A stretch of DNA of 64,000 nt from JBCBCP01 sp039817385 (GCA_039817385.1 JBCBVY010000006.1:62001-126000), one strand, 5' to 3'; counted from the stretch's first letter, positions 1 to 9,634 are shown. Made by a program: numbers and translations. The notes: generated by a model from the letters alone, not told the origin.

Positions 1-561
1 GCTTTCGCTGTCTTCTACGGTGCGGTGCAGGTCGGTTAGAAGGGTCTCCATCCGGGCGGTTGCCGCGCGGATCGTGGCCAATAGCGCCGCGCGGTCCTCG
101 GGGGGTAGCGCCTTGTCTTCGAGCAGTTCCACCGCGCCGCGCAGAGAGGTCAGCGGGCTTTTCAGCTCATGCGTGACGTGGCTGGCATAGGCTTTGAGGC
201 TCGAGGCGCGGGTTTGCAGGCTGTCGCCCATCGCGATCACCGCACGGCCCAGGTCGCGAAACTCGGGCGTGCCAAACTGGGTTGGCGGCGCGTCCGGGGC
301 ACCGGCCTTTACCGCCTGCGCATGGGCCGTCAGGCGGCGCACCGGGCGCAGGACCAAACGCCAGAGCAGGTAGCCGAGGATCGTCGTGCTGACCACGGCC
401 ATCCAAAACAGCAGCCAGCCCGTCTCCGCATAGCCCAGAATACCTCCCGCCACGCGGAACCAGACAATGGCGATCAGCGGCAGGCCCAGCACAGCCGCCA
501 ACGTGCCGCCCAGCACGAAGGCGAGCGGCGGGCGCCACTTGGTGTTTAGGCGCCGCGGCAT
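1..561 (-). CDS. CreC-like sensor histidine kinase (3' part off the left edge)
   Basis: Membrane sensor kinase; only the first 187 codons are in the window. Two hydrophobic segments are visible at about residues 13-36 and 48-68, followed by a HAMP-like linker and the dimerisation helix with HELKSPL, where His131 is the expected phosphorylated residue. The catalytic ATPase domain lies outside. The ATG overlaps the upstream response regulator by 16 nt, so the two are translationally linked and are surely partners. The HELKSPL motif and pairing with a CreB-like regulator suggest the CreC family, but the sensory input is not evident. The chosen start gives the first transmembrane helix directly. 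Confidence 0.85.
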   Translation of the reverse strand, partial: MPRRLNTKWRPPLAFVLGGTLAAVLGLPLIAIVWFRVAGGILGYAETGWLLFWMAVVSTTILGYLLWRLVLRPVRRLTAHAQAVKAGAPDAPPTQFGTPEFRDLGRAVIAMGDSLQTRASSLKAYASHVTHELKSPLTSLRGAVELLEDKALPPEDRAALLATIRAATARMETLLTDLHRTVEDSES

Positions 562-1226
562 GGACCCATGCGGATGCCGACCCCGTGCACCGTTTCAATG
601 GCGTCGGGGCAGCCGGCGGCGGCCAGCTTGGCCCGCAGGTTGCGCAGGTGGCTGTCGACGGTGCGGTCGGAGACGTGGATGTTCGCGCCATACATTGCAT
701 CGGTGATCGCAGGGCGCGGGGCGACCTGTTCGGGCCGCGCCATCAGGTGACCCAGCAGCGCCATTTCGCGGGCGGTCAGGGCCACCGGGGTGCCCGCGAT
801 GGCGCAGTGGTGGCGCGCGGCGTCCACCTCCAGCACGCCGCGGCGCTGGCCCTTGGGCGCGGGCGCCCCCCGCCGCAGGATCGCCCGGATGCGCGCCGTC
901 AGCTCGCGTGGGGAGAACGGCTTGGTCACGTAGTCATCCCCGCCCAGCTCAAGGCCCAGAATGCGGTCCACCTCATCATCCCGAGCGGTGAGAAACAGGA
1001 CGGGGGTGCCCTGATCCTCCCGCAGCGCGCGGCAAAGCTGAAGCCCGTCCATCTCGGGCAGGCCAATGTCCAGTACAATCAGGTCAAACCGCCCCGTGCG
1101 CGCCTTGGCCAGACCCTCGGCCCCGTCGCCCGCCTCTTCGACCGCCAACCCCGCCTGCCGCAGGGCGATGAGCAGGACGGCGCGGATTTCCGCGTCGTCC
1201 TCGATGATAAGGATGGACTGGCTCAT
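546..1226 (-). CDS. OmpR-family response regulator, CreB-like
   Basis: Transcriptional response regulator of 226 residues. The N-terminal receiver domain has the acidic pair IIEDD and the phosphoacceptor Asp53 in VLDIG, and the switch Lys lies in DDYVTKPF. A winged-helix DNA-binding domain occupies about residues 130-222 with the typical SDRTVDSHLRNLRAKL recognition helix. Its ATG overlaps the stop of the membrane-protein gene upstream (ATGA), and its 3' end overlaps the kinase gene, so three genes form one operon. CreB-like is a best guess from overall resemblance; the regulon cannot be read here. Confidence 0.9.
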   Translation of the reverse strand: MSQSILIIEDDAEIRAVLLIALRQAGLAVEEAGDGAEGLAKARTGRFDLIVLDIGLPEMDGLQLCRALREDQGTPVLFLTARDDEVDRILGLELGGDDYVTKPFSPRELTARIRAILRRGAPAPKGQRRGVLEVDAARHHCAIAGTPVALTAREMALLGHLMARPEQVAPRPAITDAMYGANIHVSDRTVDSHLRNLRAKLAAAGCPDAIETVHGVGIRMGPCRGA

Positions 1227-2689
1227 CGGGGCTGCTCCATGCCCGCAAGGCTATGGCGCAGGCGCGCGTTGCGAAAGCCCCATTCGTACCAGCCCAGCGG
1301 CGTGTGCAAGCTGGGCGACGTGTAGGTGCACAGCGTCCGGCCCCGCGCGGCCTGCCACGCGGTAATCTCCGGCACGGCGCCTTCGCTCAGCTGGCAGACA
1401 TACCACGCATCCAGCGGCACCGGTTGGTTCAGGTTGTAGCGGGCGATGGCCCCGTCAAAGTTGAAAAAGGCGCAGACATAAAGCGTGACGGCCCCCAGAA
1501 GCCCGCAGCGGGCCAGCATCCACGCCGTGTTCTGGCGACTGGCGACCTGCGCAAAGGTGATCGCAAGGCCGGTCGCCACGACGCCCATCCAGATGAACGC
1601 GGCAAGGCGCAGCCGGGTGAGACCGTAGACATCGACGTAAATCTCAAGCCGCACGACGGAGGCGGCAACCAGCGCCAGCGTCTGCGCGATCCAGACCAGC
1701 AGCATCGCGCGGATCAGGGGCCGGTCCGCGTAGGGGTTTGCGAGCACCGCAAAGCCCCCCGCCAGCAGGGCCGTCACCAGCAGCGGGTAGGCGCCGCGGT
1801 GGGCATAGGTGGCGTAGGTCATGCCGTCGGGCAGCTGCCCCTCGCCGCCCAGCAGCGCCGCGTCCATCACCGTCTGCACCGCGAAAAGCGCGTTGAACAG
1901 CACCAGCGAGCGCGAGACCGACTGCGGGTTGATCAGCCCCGGGCGGCGCACGGTCTGTCGCGGCGGCGCGGGGCGCAGGCGCTCGGTCAGGCGCGTCACA
2001 TGCAGGCACGGCCAGATGAGCAGCGCGAGAAGCGCCCAGAACACCACGCGCCCGGCCTCCGGCAGGTCCACTTGCAGGCGGGACAGATCGGTGAGCCAGC
2101 CGTCCAGCACCGGGTTCGCGCCCACGATCAACAGTGCGAACACGGCGCCGAGGCCCAGCGGCACGGCCCAGTTCATCAGCGCCGCCGCGACGGAGAGCTT
2201 TGGCGCGGGCCTCTCTACCAACTTCCGCGCGCCGCCAGCCGCGTCCGTCAGGCAGGACCAAGGCGCCACCCAGAAAAACCGCAGCGCCGCGCGGATCAGC
2301 TGGGGCCGCCGCAGACCCGCGGCAAAGGCGCAGGTCAGCGACAGGCCCATCAGCCAGATCAGGATCGACAGCGGTTGCACCAGCTCCACCAGCGGCAGCA
2401 GGCTGAACGCCACGCCGCCCGCGGCCAGCGCCAGCTGGCGCCCCTTAAGGCCCGAGAGCGCAAGCACCGCCGCCCCCAGCAGCGCGCCAAAGAGGGCCAG
2501 CGAAATACCTGGCCGGGTCTGCCAGACCAGCACATCACCCAGCGCGATCATCGCCAGCAGCACCCCCGGCCCGAGCCACCACGTGTTGCGCGTACGCGGG
2601 GCCGGTACGTAGCTGTGCTCGATCGGGCCCAGCCACCATCCGTCCCGTTTCATGGCCAGCGGTACGCCGCGCAAGATTGCCTGTTTCAT
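1223..2689 (-). CDS. DUF4173/DUF4153-type polytopic membrane protein
   Basis: Integral membrane protein of 488 residues with roughly ten or more hydrophobic segments spread from residue 35 to about 400 and a soluble C-terminal tail containing a WYVCQLSEGAVPEI stretch. It resembles the DUF4173 group of uncharacterised membrane proteins that often sit next to two-component genes. An in-frame extension up to position 2896 exists, but the ATG at 2689 is preceded by a purine-rich GGGAGACAGGGAC site and starts a sensible N-terminus. It is the first gene of the operon with the CreBC-like pair, so it may be a sensed or controlled envelope component. Function unknown. Confidence 0.8.
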   Translation of the reverse strand: MKQAILRGVPLAMKRDGWWLGPIEHSYVPAPRTRNTWWLGPGVLLAMIALGDVLVWQTRPGISLALFGALLGAAVLALSGLKGRQLALAAGGVAFSLLPLVELVQPLSILIWLMGLSLTCAFAAGLRRPQLIRAALRFFWVAPWSCLTDAAGGARKLVERPAPKLSVAAALMNWAVPLGLGAVFALLIVGANPVLDGWLTDLSRLQVDLPEAGRVVFWALLALLIWPCLHVTRLTERLRPAPPRQTVRRPGLINPQSVSRSLVLFNALFAVQTVMDAALLGGEGQLPDGMTYATYAHRGAYPLLVTALLAGGFAVLANPYADRPLIRAMLLVWIAQTLALVAASVVRLEIYVDVYGLTRLRLAAFIWMGVVATGLAITFAQVASRQNTAWMLARCGLLGAVTLYVCAFFNFDGAIARYNLNQPVPLDAWYVCQLSEGAVPEITAWQAARGRTLCTYTSPSLHTPLGWYEWGFRNARLRHSLAGMEQPR

Positions 2690-2857
2690 GTCCCTGTCTC
2701 CCTCGTCCTGACGGGTTCCGTTGCCCCTATCTGCCCCCCGCAACGCGCAGGCTTTGCCGCGCAGTTGTGCAGAAAGCGTGCAGATCAGACGGGAGCGGCG
2801 CTTGCGCAACACCAGGGGCCGTGCAACGAAGAAGGCCAGTGATCGAGGGAGGCACCT

Positions 2858-3844
2858 ATGCTTCAGGATGCGAGCGAAACCGCTCAATTGCCGCAAATCG
2901 CCTTGGCCCGGAACGACGGGATGCCGCTGGACCTAAGCTGGGTGCGGCAGGTTAGGGTGAACACCTCCGCGGTGGAGCGGCGCGCGGCCACCCTGCCCGG
3001 GCGTCGGTCGATCAAGAAGACGCATCAGGCGGCGTGGCTGTGCCGGGCGATCTCCTGCATCGACCTGACGACGCTGTCGGGTGATGACACGGAGGCCCGC
3101 GTCCGCCGCCTCTGCGCCAAAGCGCGCCAGCCGGTGCGCGGCGATCTGCTTGCGGCGCTGGGGATGGAGGGGCTGACCGTCGGCGCGGTCTGTGTCTATC
3201 ACGAAATGGTCGGGGCGGCCGTCGAAGCGCTGAACGGCACGAACATCCCCGTCGCGGCGGTCAGCACCGGCTTTCCCGCGGGCCTGTCGCCCTTCGATCT
3301 GCGGCTGGAGGAAATCCGCCGATCTGTCGCCGCGGGCGCGCATGAGATCGACATCGTCATCTCCCGCCGCCACGTGCTGGAGGGGAACTGGCAGGCGCTG
3401 TACGACGAGATGGTGCAGATGCGCGCGGCCTGCGGCGAGGCTCATGTGAAGGCGATCCTCGCGACCGCAGAGCTGGGCACCCTGCGCAACGTCGCGCGCG
3501 CCTCTCTCGTGTGCATGATGGCGGGCGCGGATTTCATCAAGACGTCGACAGGCAAGGAGAGCGTGAACGCGACCCTGCCGGTGACGCTGGTGATGATCCG
3601 CGCGATCCGCGACTTCTATGACCGCACCGGCGTGCTGGTCGGCTACAAGCCCGCAGGCGGGATTTCAAAGGCGAAGGACGCGCTGATGTACCTTGCGCTG
3701 ATGAAAGAAGAGCTGGGGAACCGCTGGCTGCGCCCGGACCTCTTCCGCTTTGGCGCCTCATCGCTCTTGGGCGATATTGAGCGGCAATTGGAACACCACG
3801 TGACCGGCGCCTATTCCGCGTCGTGGCGGCATGGGATGGCATGA
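2858..3844 (+). CDS. deoC: Deoxyribose-phosphate aldolase
   Basis: Cleaves 2-deoxyribose 5-phosphate to glyceraldehyde 3-phosphate and acetaldehyde in deoxynucleoside catabolism. The Schiff-base lysine is seen in DFIKTSTGK (Lys228), the proton-relay lysine in GYKPAGG and the conserved aspartate in EIDIVI. At 328 residues it is of the long form, closer in size to the animal enzyme than to the ~250-residue E. coli type. The ATG at 2858 follows a GAGGGAGG site. Its stop overlaps the start of the aldehyde dehydrogenase gene (ATGA), which fits coupled removal of the acetaldehyde product. Confidence 0.95.
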   Translation: MLQDASETAQLPQIALARNDGMPLDLSWVRQVRVNTSAVERRAATLPGRRSIKKTHQAAWLCRAISCIDLTTLSGDDTEARVRRLCAKARQPVRGDLLAALGMEGLTVGAVCVYHEMVGAAVEALNGTNIPVAAVSTGFPAGLSPFDLRLEEIRRSVAAGAHEIDIVISRRHVLEGNWQALYDEMVQMRAACGEAHVKAILATAELGTLRNVARASLVCMMAGADFIKTSTGKESVNATLPVTLVMIRAIRDFYDRTGVLVGYKPAGGISKAKDALMYLALMKEELGNRWLRPDLFRFGASSLLGDIERQLEHHVTGAYSASWRHGMA

Positions 3845-6165
3845 GCATGAACACCAAGGAAATCTTTGACAGCATGGAATACGGCCCCGCCCCCGAAAGC
3901 GCCGCGGACGCCTTTGCGTGGATCGTCGATCAGGGCAGCCGGTTTGGCCACTTCATCGACGGCGCGTTCACAGACCCGGGGGCGGAGACCTTCGACAGCC
4001 GGAACCCGGCCAATAACGAGGTGCTCGCGACGCTGACGCAGGCCACTCAGGCCGATGTGGATGCTTCGGTGCAGGCAGCGCGCAAGGCGCAGCCGAAATG
4101 GGCGCGGCTTGGCGGGCATGGACGCGCACGGTATCTCTATGCGCTGGCGCGGCTCTTGCAGAAACACGCCCGTCTCTTTGCGGTACTGGAAACGCTCGAT
4201 AACGGCAAGCCAATCCGCGAAAGCCGCGACATCGACATTCCCCTCGCCCAGCGCCACTTCTACTACCACGCGGGCCTCGCCCAGCTGATGGCCGATGAGA
4301 TGCCGGGGCGCGCGCCGCTTGGCGTGTGTGGGCAGATCGTGCCGTGGAACTTTCCGCTGCTGATGCTGGCGTGGAAGATCGCCCCGGCGCTTGCAGCAGG
4401 CAACACGGTGGTGCTGAAACCGGCCGAATACACCTCCCTCACGGCCCTTCTGTTTGCGGACATCTGCCAGCAAGCTGGCCTACCCGCGGGTGTTGTGAAC
4501 ATCGTCACGGGCGACGGCGCGGTGGGCGAGAGGATCGTGAACGCACAGGTGGACAAGATCGCCTTCACGGGCTCAACAGCCGTGGGCCGCCGCATCCGCG
4601 AGGCGACCGCGGGGCGGGGCATCCCGCTAACGCTCGAGCTGGGCGGAAAGTCCCCCTACATCGTGTTCGACGATGCCGACATTGATTCAGCTGTCGAAGG
4701 GCTCGTCGACGCGATCTGGTTCAACCAGGGGCAGGTCTGCTGCGCGGGCTCGCGCCTGCTGGTGCACCAGCCGGTGGCGAAGGCGTTCCACGCCAAGCTG
4801 CGCGCGCGGATGGACAAGCTGCGCATCGGCAGCCCGCTGGACAAGAGCATCGACGTCGGCGCCGTGGTGGATCCGGCGCAGCTACAAACGATCACCGACA
4901 TGGTCGAGGCCAAAACGGCAGGCACCGTGCACCGCGCCGCCTGCCCCCTGCCCGCCGAAGGGTCATTCTACCCCCCGACCCTGATCGAGGGGCTGGAGGC
5001 GTCAGACCCGCTCATGCAGGAGGAGATCTTTGGCCCCGTCCTCGTCTCCACCACCTTCCGCACGCCGGAGGAAGCCGTCGCACTGGCGAACAACACCCGC
5101 TACGGGCTGGCCGCAACGCTCTGGACCGAGAACATCAACCTCGCGCTTGATGTGGCGCCGAAGCTGGCGGCTGGCGTCGTTTGGATGAACGCCACGAACC
5201 TTTTTGACGCCGCCGCGCCCTTCGGCGGCGTACGGGAATCCGGCTTTGGCCGCGAAGGCGGCTGGGTCGGCCTGCGCGCCTACACCAAACCGAAGGCTGA
5301 CACGCCGCTCAAACCCGCTGCGGCCTATACGGGCGACAAGGCGCCCGAAGACGCGATCGATCGCACCGCCAAACTCTATATCGGCGGCAAGCAGGCGCGG
5401 CCCGATGGCGGCTATTCCGCGCCCGTCTGGGGCCGGACGGGCAGGCTGCTAGGGCACGCGTCGCTGGCAAACCGCAAGGATGTGCGGGGCGCGGTTGAGG
5501 CCGCCCAGACGGCGAAAGGATGGGCCAAGACAACCGGTCACCTGCGCGCGCAAATCCTCTACTACATCGCGGAAAACCTCGCCGTCCGCAGCGAGGAATT
5601 TGCCGCCCGCATCAACGCGCTGACCGGCGGGCGGTCTGGCAAGCAGGAGGTTGAGGACAGCCTGCAAACGCTCTTCTCCGCCGCCGCATGGGCCGACAAG
5701 ATGGACGGCAAAGCCCACGGCGTGCCGATCCGCGGCGTGGCGCTGGGGATGGTGGAGCCCACGGGCGTCATCGCCGCGCTCTGCCCCGATACGCTGCCCC
5801 TGCACGGGCTGATCCGCCTGATGGCGCCCGCCATCGCGATGGGCTGCCGCACGGTGCTGGCCGCCTCCCAACCCTTCCCGCTGGCCGCAACCGACTTCGT
5901 TCAGGTGCTGGAAACGTCAGATGTGCCCGCGGGCGTCGTCAACATCCTGACCGGCCCGCACGAAGCGGTCGCCAAGACAATGGCCGAGCACGCGGATATC
6001 GACGCGGTCTGGTCGCTGTCGGACCCGTCCCTCGCCAAAACCATCGAGGCGGGCGCGGCTGGCAACCTCAAACGCACGTGGCTTCCCAAGGGCCTGCCGG
6101 AGGTCAAGGACGTCCTGCACGCAGCCACGGAGACCAAGACGATCTGGATCCCCTACGGCGAATAG
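3841..6165 (+). CDS. Aldehyde dehydrogenase, fused to a second partial ALDH domain
   Basis: A 774-residue cytosolic NAD(P)-dependent dehydrogenase. Residues ~30-490 form a complete ALDH domain with the LELGGKSP glutamate motif and the catalytic Cys300 in NQGQVC. Residues ~515-770 repeat the ALDH N-terminal, cofactor-binding half (YIGGKQARPDGGY onward) but stop before any catalytic cysteine, so the second copy should be non-catalytic. The ATG at 3841 overlaps the deoC stop by 4 nt. With deoC upstream, the likely substrate is acetaldehyde from deoxyribose breakdown, although another small aldehyde is possible. Confidence 0.9.
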   Translation: MSMNTKEIFDSMEYGPAPESAADAFAWIVDQGSRFGHFIDGAFTDPGAETFDSRNPANNEVLATLTQATQADVDASVQAARKAQPKWARLGGHGRARYLYALARLLQKHARLFAVLETLDNGKPIRESRDIDIPLAQRHFYYHAGLAQLMADEMPGRAPLGVCGQIVPWNFPLLMLAWKIAPALAAGNTVVLKPAEYTSLTALLFADICQQAGLPAGVVNIVTGDGAVGERIVNAQVDKIAFTGSTAVGRRIREATAGRGIPLTLELGGKSPYIVFDDADIDSAVEGLVDAIWFNQGQVCCAGSRLLVHQPVAKAFHAKLRARMDKLRIGSPLDKSIDVGAVVDPAQLQTITDMVEAKTAGTVHRAACPLPAEGSFYPPTLIEGLEASDPLMQEEIFGPVLVSTTFRTPEEAVALANNTRYGLAATLWTENINLALDVAPKLAAGVVWMNATNLFDAAAPFGGVRESGFGREGGWVGLRAYTKPKADTPLKPAAAYTGDKAPEDAIDRTAKLYIGGKQARPDGGYSAPVWGRTGRLLGHASLANRKDVRGAVEAAQTAKGWAKTTGHLRAQILYYIAENLAVRSEEFAARINALTGGRSGKQEVEDSLQTLFSAAAWADKMDGKAHGVPIRGVALGMVEPTGVIAALCPDTLPLHGLIRLMAPAIAMGCRTVLAASQPFPLAATDFVQVLETSDVPAGVVNILTGPHEAVAKTMAEHADIDAVWSLSDPSLAKTIEAGAAGNLKRTWLPKGLPEVKDVLHAATETKTIWIPYGE

Positions 6166-6199
6166 CCCTTCTTCTGGCCAAAAATAAGTCGGGGAGTTT

Positions 6200-6294
6200 G
6201 AGGGGCGGAGCCCCTCATCAGTAGAATAAAATCAAACGCGCCCTCTCACACATCGCCGGGCGATGTGTTGCCGGGTTGCGGCGGCAAAGCCGCC
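6200..6294. terminator. Three hairpins between convergent genes
   Basis: The gap between the convergent ALDH and M16 genes holds three perfect stems: 6200-6206 with 6210-6216 (7 bp, GAGGGGC), about 6249-6256 with 6260-6267 (CACATCGC) and 6280-6285 with 6289-6294 (GGCGGC, AAA loop). Long T tracts are absent, so these are candidate bidirectional terminators or mRNA 3' end stabilisers, not textbook intrinsic terminators. Confidence 0.5.
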
Positions 6295-6305
6295 TGAGCA
6301 GGCGC

Positions 6306-7628
6306 TCAATTTGGAAGCGGGCCGGTCGATAGGCCCTCGGGCTGACCGACCACGACAAAGTGCAAGCCGTCCGGGTCCAGAAGGGAGGCAGCCACGCGCT
6401 GCACATCCTCCAGCGTGACCGCATCGACCTTTTCATTGCGCGTCGCGATGTAGTCGACGGGCAGGCCCAGCATCTGCATGCCGACCATGATCCGCGCAAT
6501 CGTCCCGTTGCCGTCAAATTGCAGCGGGTAGCTGCCGGTCATGTAGGTCTTGGCCGCCTCCAGCTCCTCCGCGGTCACGCCTTCGGCTGCGGCGCGGGCC
6601 CATTCGGCGCGGATTACGTCAATCGCCTCGGCGATGCGGTCGTTCGCGCTGGCCACCTGCCCCTGGTACGTTGCCGCCAGATCACGCGGCACGAGGAAGG
6701 AATAAACGCCATAGGTCAGGCCGCGTTCCACGCGCACCTCCTGGGTCAGGCGCGACTGAAAGCCCCCGCCGCCCAGCACCTGGTTCAGCACCCGTGCGGC
6801 AAAAGAGTCGTCATCATCCTGCTCAATCCCTGCATGGCCAAAGACCGCGACCGACTGGGGCACGTCCATCGGCACCACAGTGATGCCTCCCGCGATGCCA
6901 ACCACCGCAGCCTCGGGCATGGGCGCGCCGGTCTCGGGCAGATCGCCCAGCAGGGTGTCGAGCAGCGTGCCAAGCTCTTCCGGCGTGATATCGCCCACGG
7001 CCCCCACATACATCCGGTCCTTGGCAAAAATGTCCCCATGCGCCGCCAGAAGGTCGGCGCGGGTCAGCGCGGTGACGCTCTGTTCGGTTCCAGACAGGGC
7101 CGAGCCATAAGGGTGATCGCCAAAGGCCATGCTCCGCCACGTGCGCGTCGCAATCTCGTTCGGGTCCACCGCGTCCGAACGGATGCCGGACAGGACCTGC
7201 TCGCGCACCCGGTCGATGGCGTCGGGATCAAAGCGCGGCGCCTTGATCGAGCTGCGCAGCAGGGCGACCGCGTCATCCCGGTTTTCCGTCAGAAAGCGCG
7301 CCTGAATGGAAAGCGCATCGTCGCGCACGCTGTAGGAAAAGGACGCCGCGAGGCTTTCCATCTCGCGCGCAAAGGCCCGTGCATCAAGGTCCCCGGCGCC
7401 TTCTTCCAAGAGGCCAGTCATCAGGTTCATCGCCCCGCGCTTGCCCTCCCGGTCCAGCGTTGCGCCGCCCCGAAAGCGGATGTGCAGCGCGGTGAAGGGG
7501 ATCGACGGCTCTTGCACGAGCCACGCGGTGATCCCGCCGGGGCTGGTCACCTCTTCGATGTCGACTTCGGCGCGTGCAGGCAGTGCCAGCAGGATCAGCG
7601 CCGCGAAAGACAGGATCAGGTGCTTCAT
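6306..7628 (-). CDS. M16-family peptidase-like protein, non-catalytic partner
   Basis: Exported protein of 440 residues with a signal peptide ending in ALPARA. The M16 fold is clear along the length, but the zinc motif HxxEH is missing: the matching helix reads NLMTGLLEEGA. The later Arg/Tyr pair that contacts substrate in M16 enzymes is kept (RGLTYGVYSF). This is the usual split of two-subunit M16 peptidases, in which one subunit carries zinc and the other the Arg/Tyr pair. The ATG overlaps the stop of the zinc-bearing subunit by 4 nt. A longer in-frame start at 7751 would lie inside the upstream gene and lacks a signal peptide. Confidence 0.9.
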   Translation of the reverse strand: MKHLILSFAALILLALPARAEVDIEEVTSPGGITAWLVQEPSIPFTALHIRFRGGATLDREGKRGAMNLMTGLLEEGAGDLDARAFAREMESLAASFSYSVRDDALSIQARFLTENRDDAVALLRSSIKAPRFDPDAIDRVREQVLSGIRSDAVDPNEIATRTWRSMAFGDHPYGSALSGTEQSVTALTRADLLAAHGDIFAKDRMYVGAVGDITPEELGTLLDTLLGDLPETGAPMPEAAVVGIAGGITVVPMDVPQSVAVFGHAGIEQDDDDSFAARVLNQVLGGGGFQSRLTQEVRVERGLTYGVYSFLVPRDLAATYQGQVASANDRIAEAIDVIRAEWARAAAEGVTAEELEAAKTYMTGSYPLQFDGNGTIARIMVGMQMLGLPVDYIATRNEKVDAVTLEDVQRVAASLLDPDGLHFVVVGQPEGLSTGPLPN

Positions 7629-8971
7629 TGGGTCGCCTCCGGGCTTTCGGGTCGGGTCAGGTAGCCGGTGACGGAGGTGTCTTTGCGCAGCACCATCTCG
7701 GCGGCTGCCATGATATCCTCCGCCGTCACGGCTTGCAGCACGTCGGGCCAAGCTTGGACGTCTTCAACCGTCAGGCCGGAGGTCAGCGCTCGGCCATAGC
7801 GGTTCGCGACGCCGGAGGCACTGTCGCGGGCGTAGATCTGAGACGCGCGCAGCTGCATCTTGATCCGCTCCAGCTGTTCTGGGTCCACACCCGTCTGAAT
7901 GAACTCGGCCAGCGTGGCGTCCATCGCCGCCTCCGCCTCTTCGAGGCTGATGCCGGGGCTGGGCAGGACGACCACGTCAAAGGTCGTGTCATCCAGGGAA
8001 ACGCCCCGGTAAAAGGCCCCGGCATAGACCGCCACCTGGCTGTCGAATTGCAGCTTTTCGGTCAGGAAGGACGTTGTCCCACCGCCGAGGATCTCCGCCA
8101 GCATGGTCAAGGCCGCCGCCGCCTGCTGATCACCCGGATCGCGTTCCGGGGCGAGGTAGGACCGGCTGACATAAGGCTGCGCCACCCGCGCGTCGCGGTA
8201 GATCACGCGCCGCTCAGCGATTTGCGGCGGCTCCGCGGTACGCGCGCGGGGCGCGATCGCGGGGTTTGCCGGGATCGGGCCGTAATGCGTCTCTGCGAGC
8301 GTGCGAACCTCGTCCGGGGTGACATCTCCGGCCACGATCAGGATCGTGTTGTTGGGCGCGTAATGGGCCTCGTAAAAGGACATCACGTCCTGCATGCCCA
8401 GCTCTTCCATCTCGTGCATCCAGCCGATGATCGGTACGGCGTAGCCGTGATTGAGGTACTGCGCCGCCGCAACCTGCTCGCCAAAAAGCGCGCGGGGGTT
8501 GTTTTCGGTCCGCTGGTTGCGCTCTTCGATGATCACGCCGCGTTCGGAGGTGATGTCGCCTGCGGTCAGGGCGAGGTTGCGCATCCGGTCGGCTTCCATC
8601 TGCATCATCAGGCCAAGCCGGTCGGCGGCGACGCGTTGGAAATAGGCGGTGTAGTCGTAAGAGGTGAACGCGTTGTCGCGCCCGCCATTTTCCGCAACCA
8701 CGCGAGAAAACTCACCCGTTTCCATGTTGTCCGTCGCTTTGAACATCAGGTGTTCGAGGAAATGCGCAACGCCGGAGGCGCCGTCCGGCTCGTCCGCGCT
8801 CCCGACCCTGTACCACAGCATGTGGGTGACAACCGGCGCGCGGGTGTCCTGCACGACGACGACGTCCATACCGTTGTCGAGGGTGAAGGTGCTGACCTGC
8901 TCGTCCGCCTGTGCGGATGTGGCCATCCACAGGGTCAAGCTGGCCGCGAAGGCCGATCGCCAGATGCTCAT
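7625..8971 (-). CDS. M16-family zinc peptidase, catalytic subunit
   Basis: Periplasmic metallopeptidase of 448 residues with an N-terminal signal peptide (cleavage near residue 22, AQA). The inverted zinc motif HFLEH is present near residue 70, in the GVAHFLEHLMFKAT context typical of M16B enzymes, and a downstream glutamate-rich segment can supply the third ligand. It is followed, with a 4-nt overlap, by the non-catalytic partner, so the pair most likely forms a heterodimer that degrades small unfolded proteins or peptides. It belongs to the minus-strand run that includes lspA and purH. Confidence 0.93.
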   Translation of the reverse strand: MSIWRSAFAASLTLWMATSAQADEQVSTFTLDNGMDVVVVQDTRAPVVTHMLWYRVGSADEPDGASGVAHFLEHLMFKATDNMETGEFSRVVAENGGRDNAFTSYDYTAYFQRVAADRLGLMMQMEADRMRNLALTAGDITSERGVIIEERNQRTENNPRALFGEQVAAAQYLNHGYAVPIIGWMHEMEELGMQDVMSFYEAHYAPNNTILIVAGDVTPDEVRTLAETHYGPIPANPAIAPRARTAEPPQIAERRVIYRDARVAQPYVSRSYLAPERDPGDQQAAAALTMLAEILGGGTTSFLTEKLQFDSQVAVYAGAFYRGVSLDDTTFDVVVLPSPGISLEEAEAAMDATLAEFIQTGVDPEQLERIKMQLRASQIYARDSASGVANRYGRALTSGLTVEDVQAWPDVLQAVTAEDIMAAAEMVLRKDTSVTGYLTRPESPEATQ

Positions 8972-9056
8972 TGCGCGTGCCGCTCCTTGGCTTGGGTTTC
9001 ACAACACATGTGCCCCGTGCGCCGGGCTTCAAGATCACTGGCGCGGATGTGAGCGC

Positions 9057-9581
9057 TCAGGTCGGGTTGAAGCGGCGGTTTGCCGGGGGCGCTGCCGGGG
9101 TGGGCACGCCGCGCAGGCGGTATTGCTCGGCCACGAGGTCGGGATCGAGCGCCTGGCTTTCGTACACTTGGTTATAGCGGTCCACCGGCACGATACGGAT
9201 CTGGGTCAGGCGCCCACGGCGGCGGCGGAAATCCGCGTCCTGCGCGGCCAAATCATCGCGGATCGTTGGGGAAACGCCATTGCGCGCCGCATGCGCCACA
9301 AGCGCGGCGTCGCTGGCCGGGACCGCGCCGCCCGTGGGGCGACTGCCGCCCAGCGCGGCCGCGCCATCCTGACGCGGTTGCAGGTCCACCAGGTTCGACT
9401 GCCCTGGTGTAGGCACGGGCAGTTCGGACAGGTTTTCGGGCGTGGCCAGGGGCTTGACCGGCGTCACGATGAACTCGTCCGGGCCGTCACCGGTCCCGCG
9501 CAAATCGCGCAGGCCGCGGTTTTCGCACGCGCCAAGCGCGGCAATCACAAGCGCGCACAGAGCCAGTCTGGAAAGTTGCAT
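9057..9581 (-). CDS. DUF3035 lipoprotein
   Basis: Small lipoprotein of 174 residues. The N-terminus is a lipoprotein signal with lipobox LGAC (Cys19). The mature part is polar, proline-rich and probably largely disordered, with the DEFIVTPVKPLATPENL stretch that marks DUF3035 proteins. It lies directly after lspA, the signal peptidase that would process it, and before the two M16 peptidase genes. Its function is not known; the family is, as far as I know, mostly alphaproteobacterial and keeps this gene neighbourhood. Confidence 0.85.
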   Translation of the reverse strand: MQLSRLALCALVIAALGACENRGLRDLRGTGDGPDEFIVTPVKPLATPENLSELPVPTPGQSNLVDLQPRQDGAAALGGSRPTGGAVPASDAALVAHAARNGVSPTIRDDLAAQDADFRRRRGRLTQIRIVPVDRYNQVYESQALDPDLVAEQYRLRGVPTPAAPPANRRFNPT

Positions 9582-9634
9582 GGGACGCCCCTTTTTCCCC
9601 TTCCCCGCCTAATATCGCAGCCGCGCGGAGATTG

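Noticed and set aside
1253..2842. 529-codon open frame on the plus strand opposite the DUF4173 gene
   Set aside because: Arg-, Gln- and His-rich composition typical of GC-rich antisense; the opposite strand has a coherent membrane protein.
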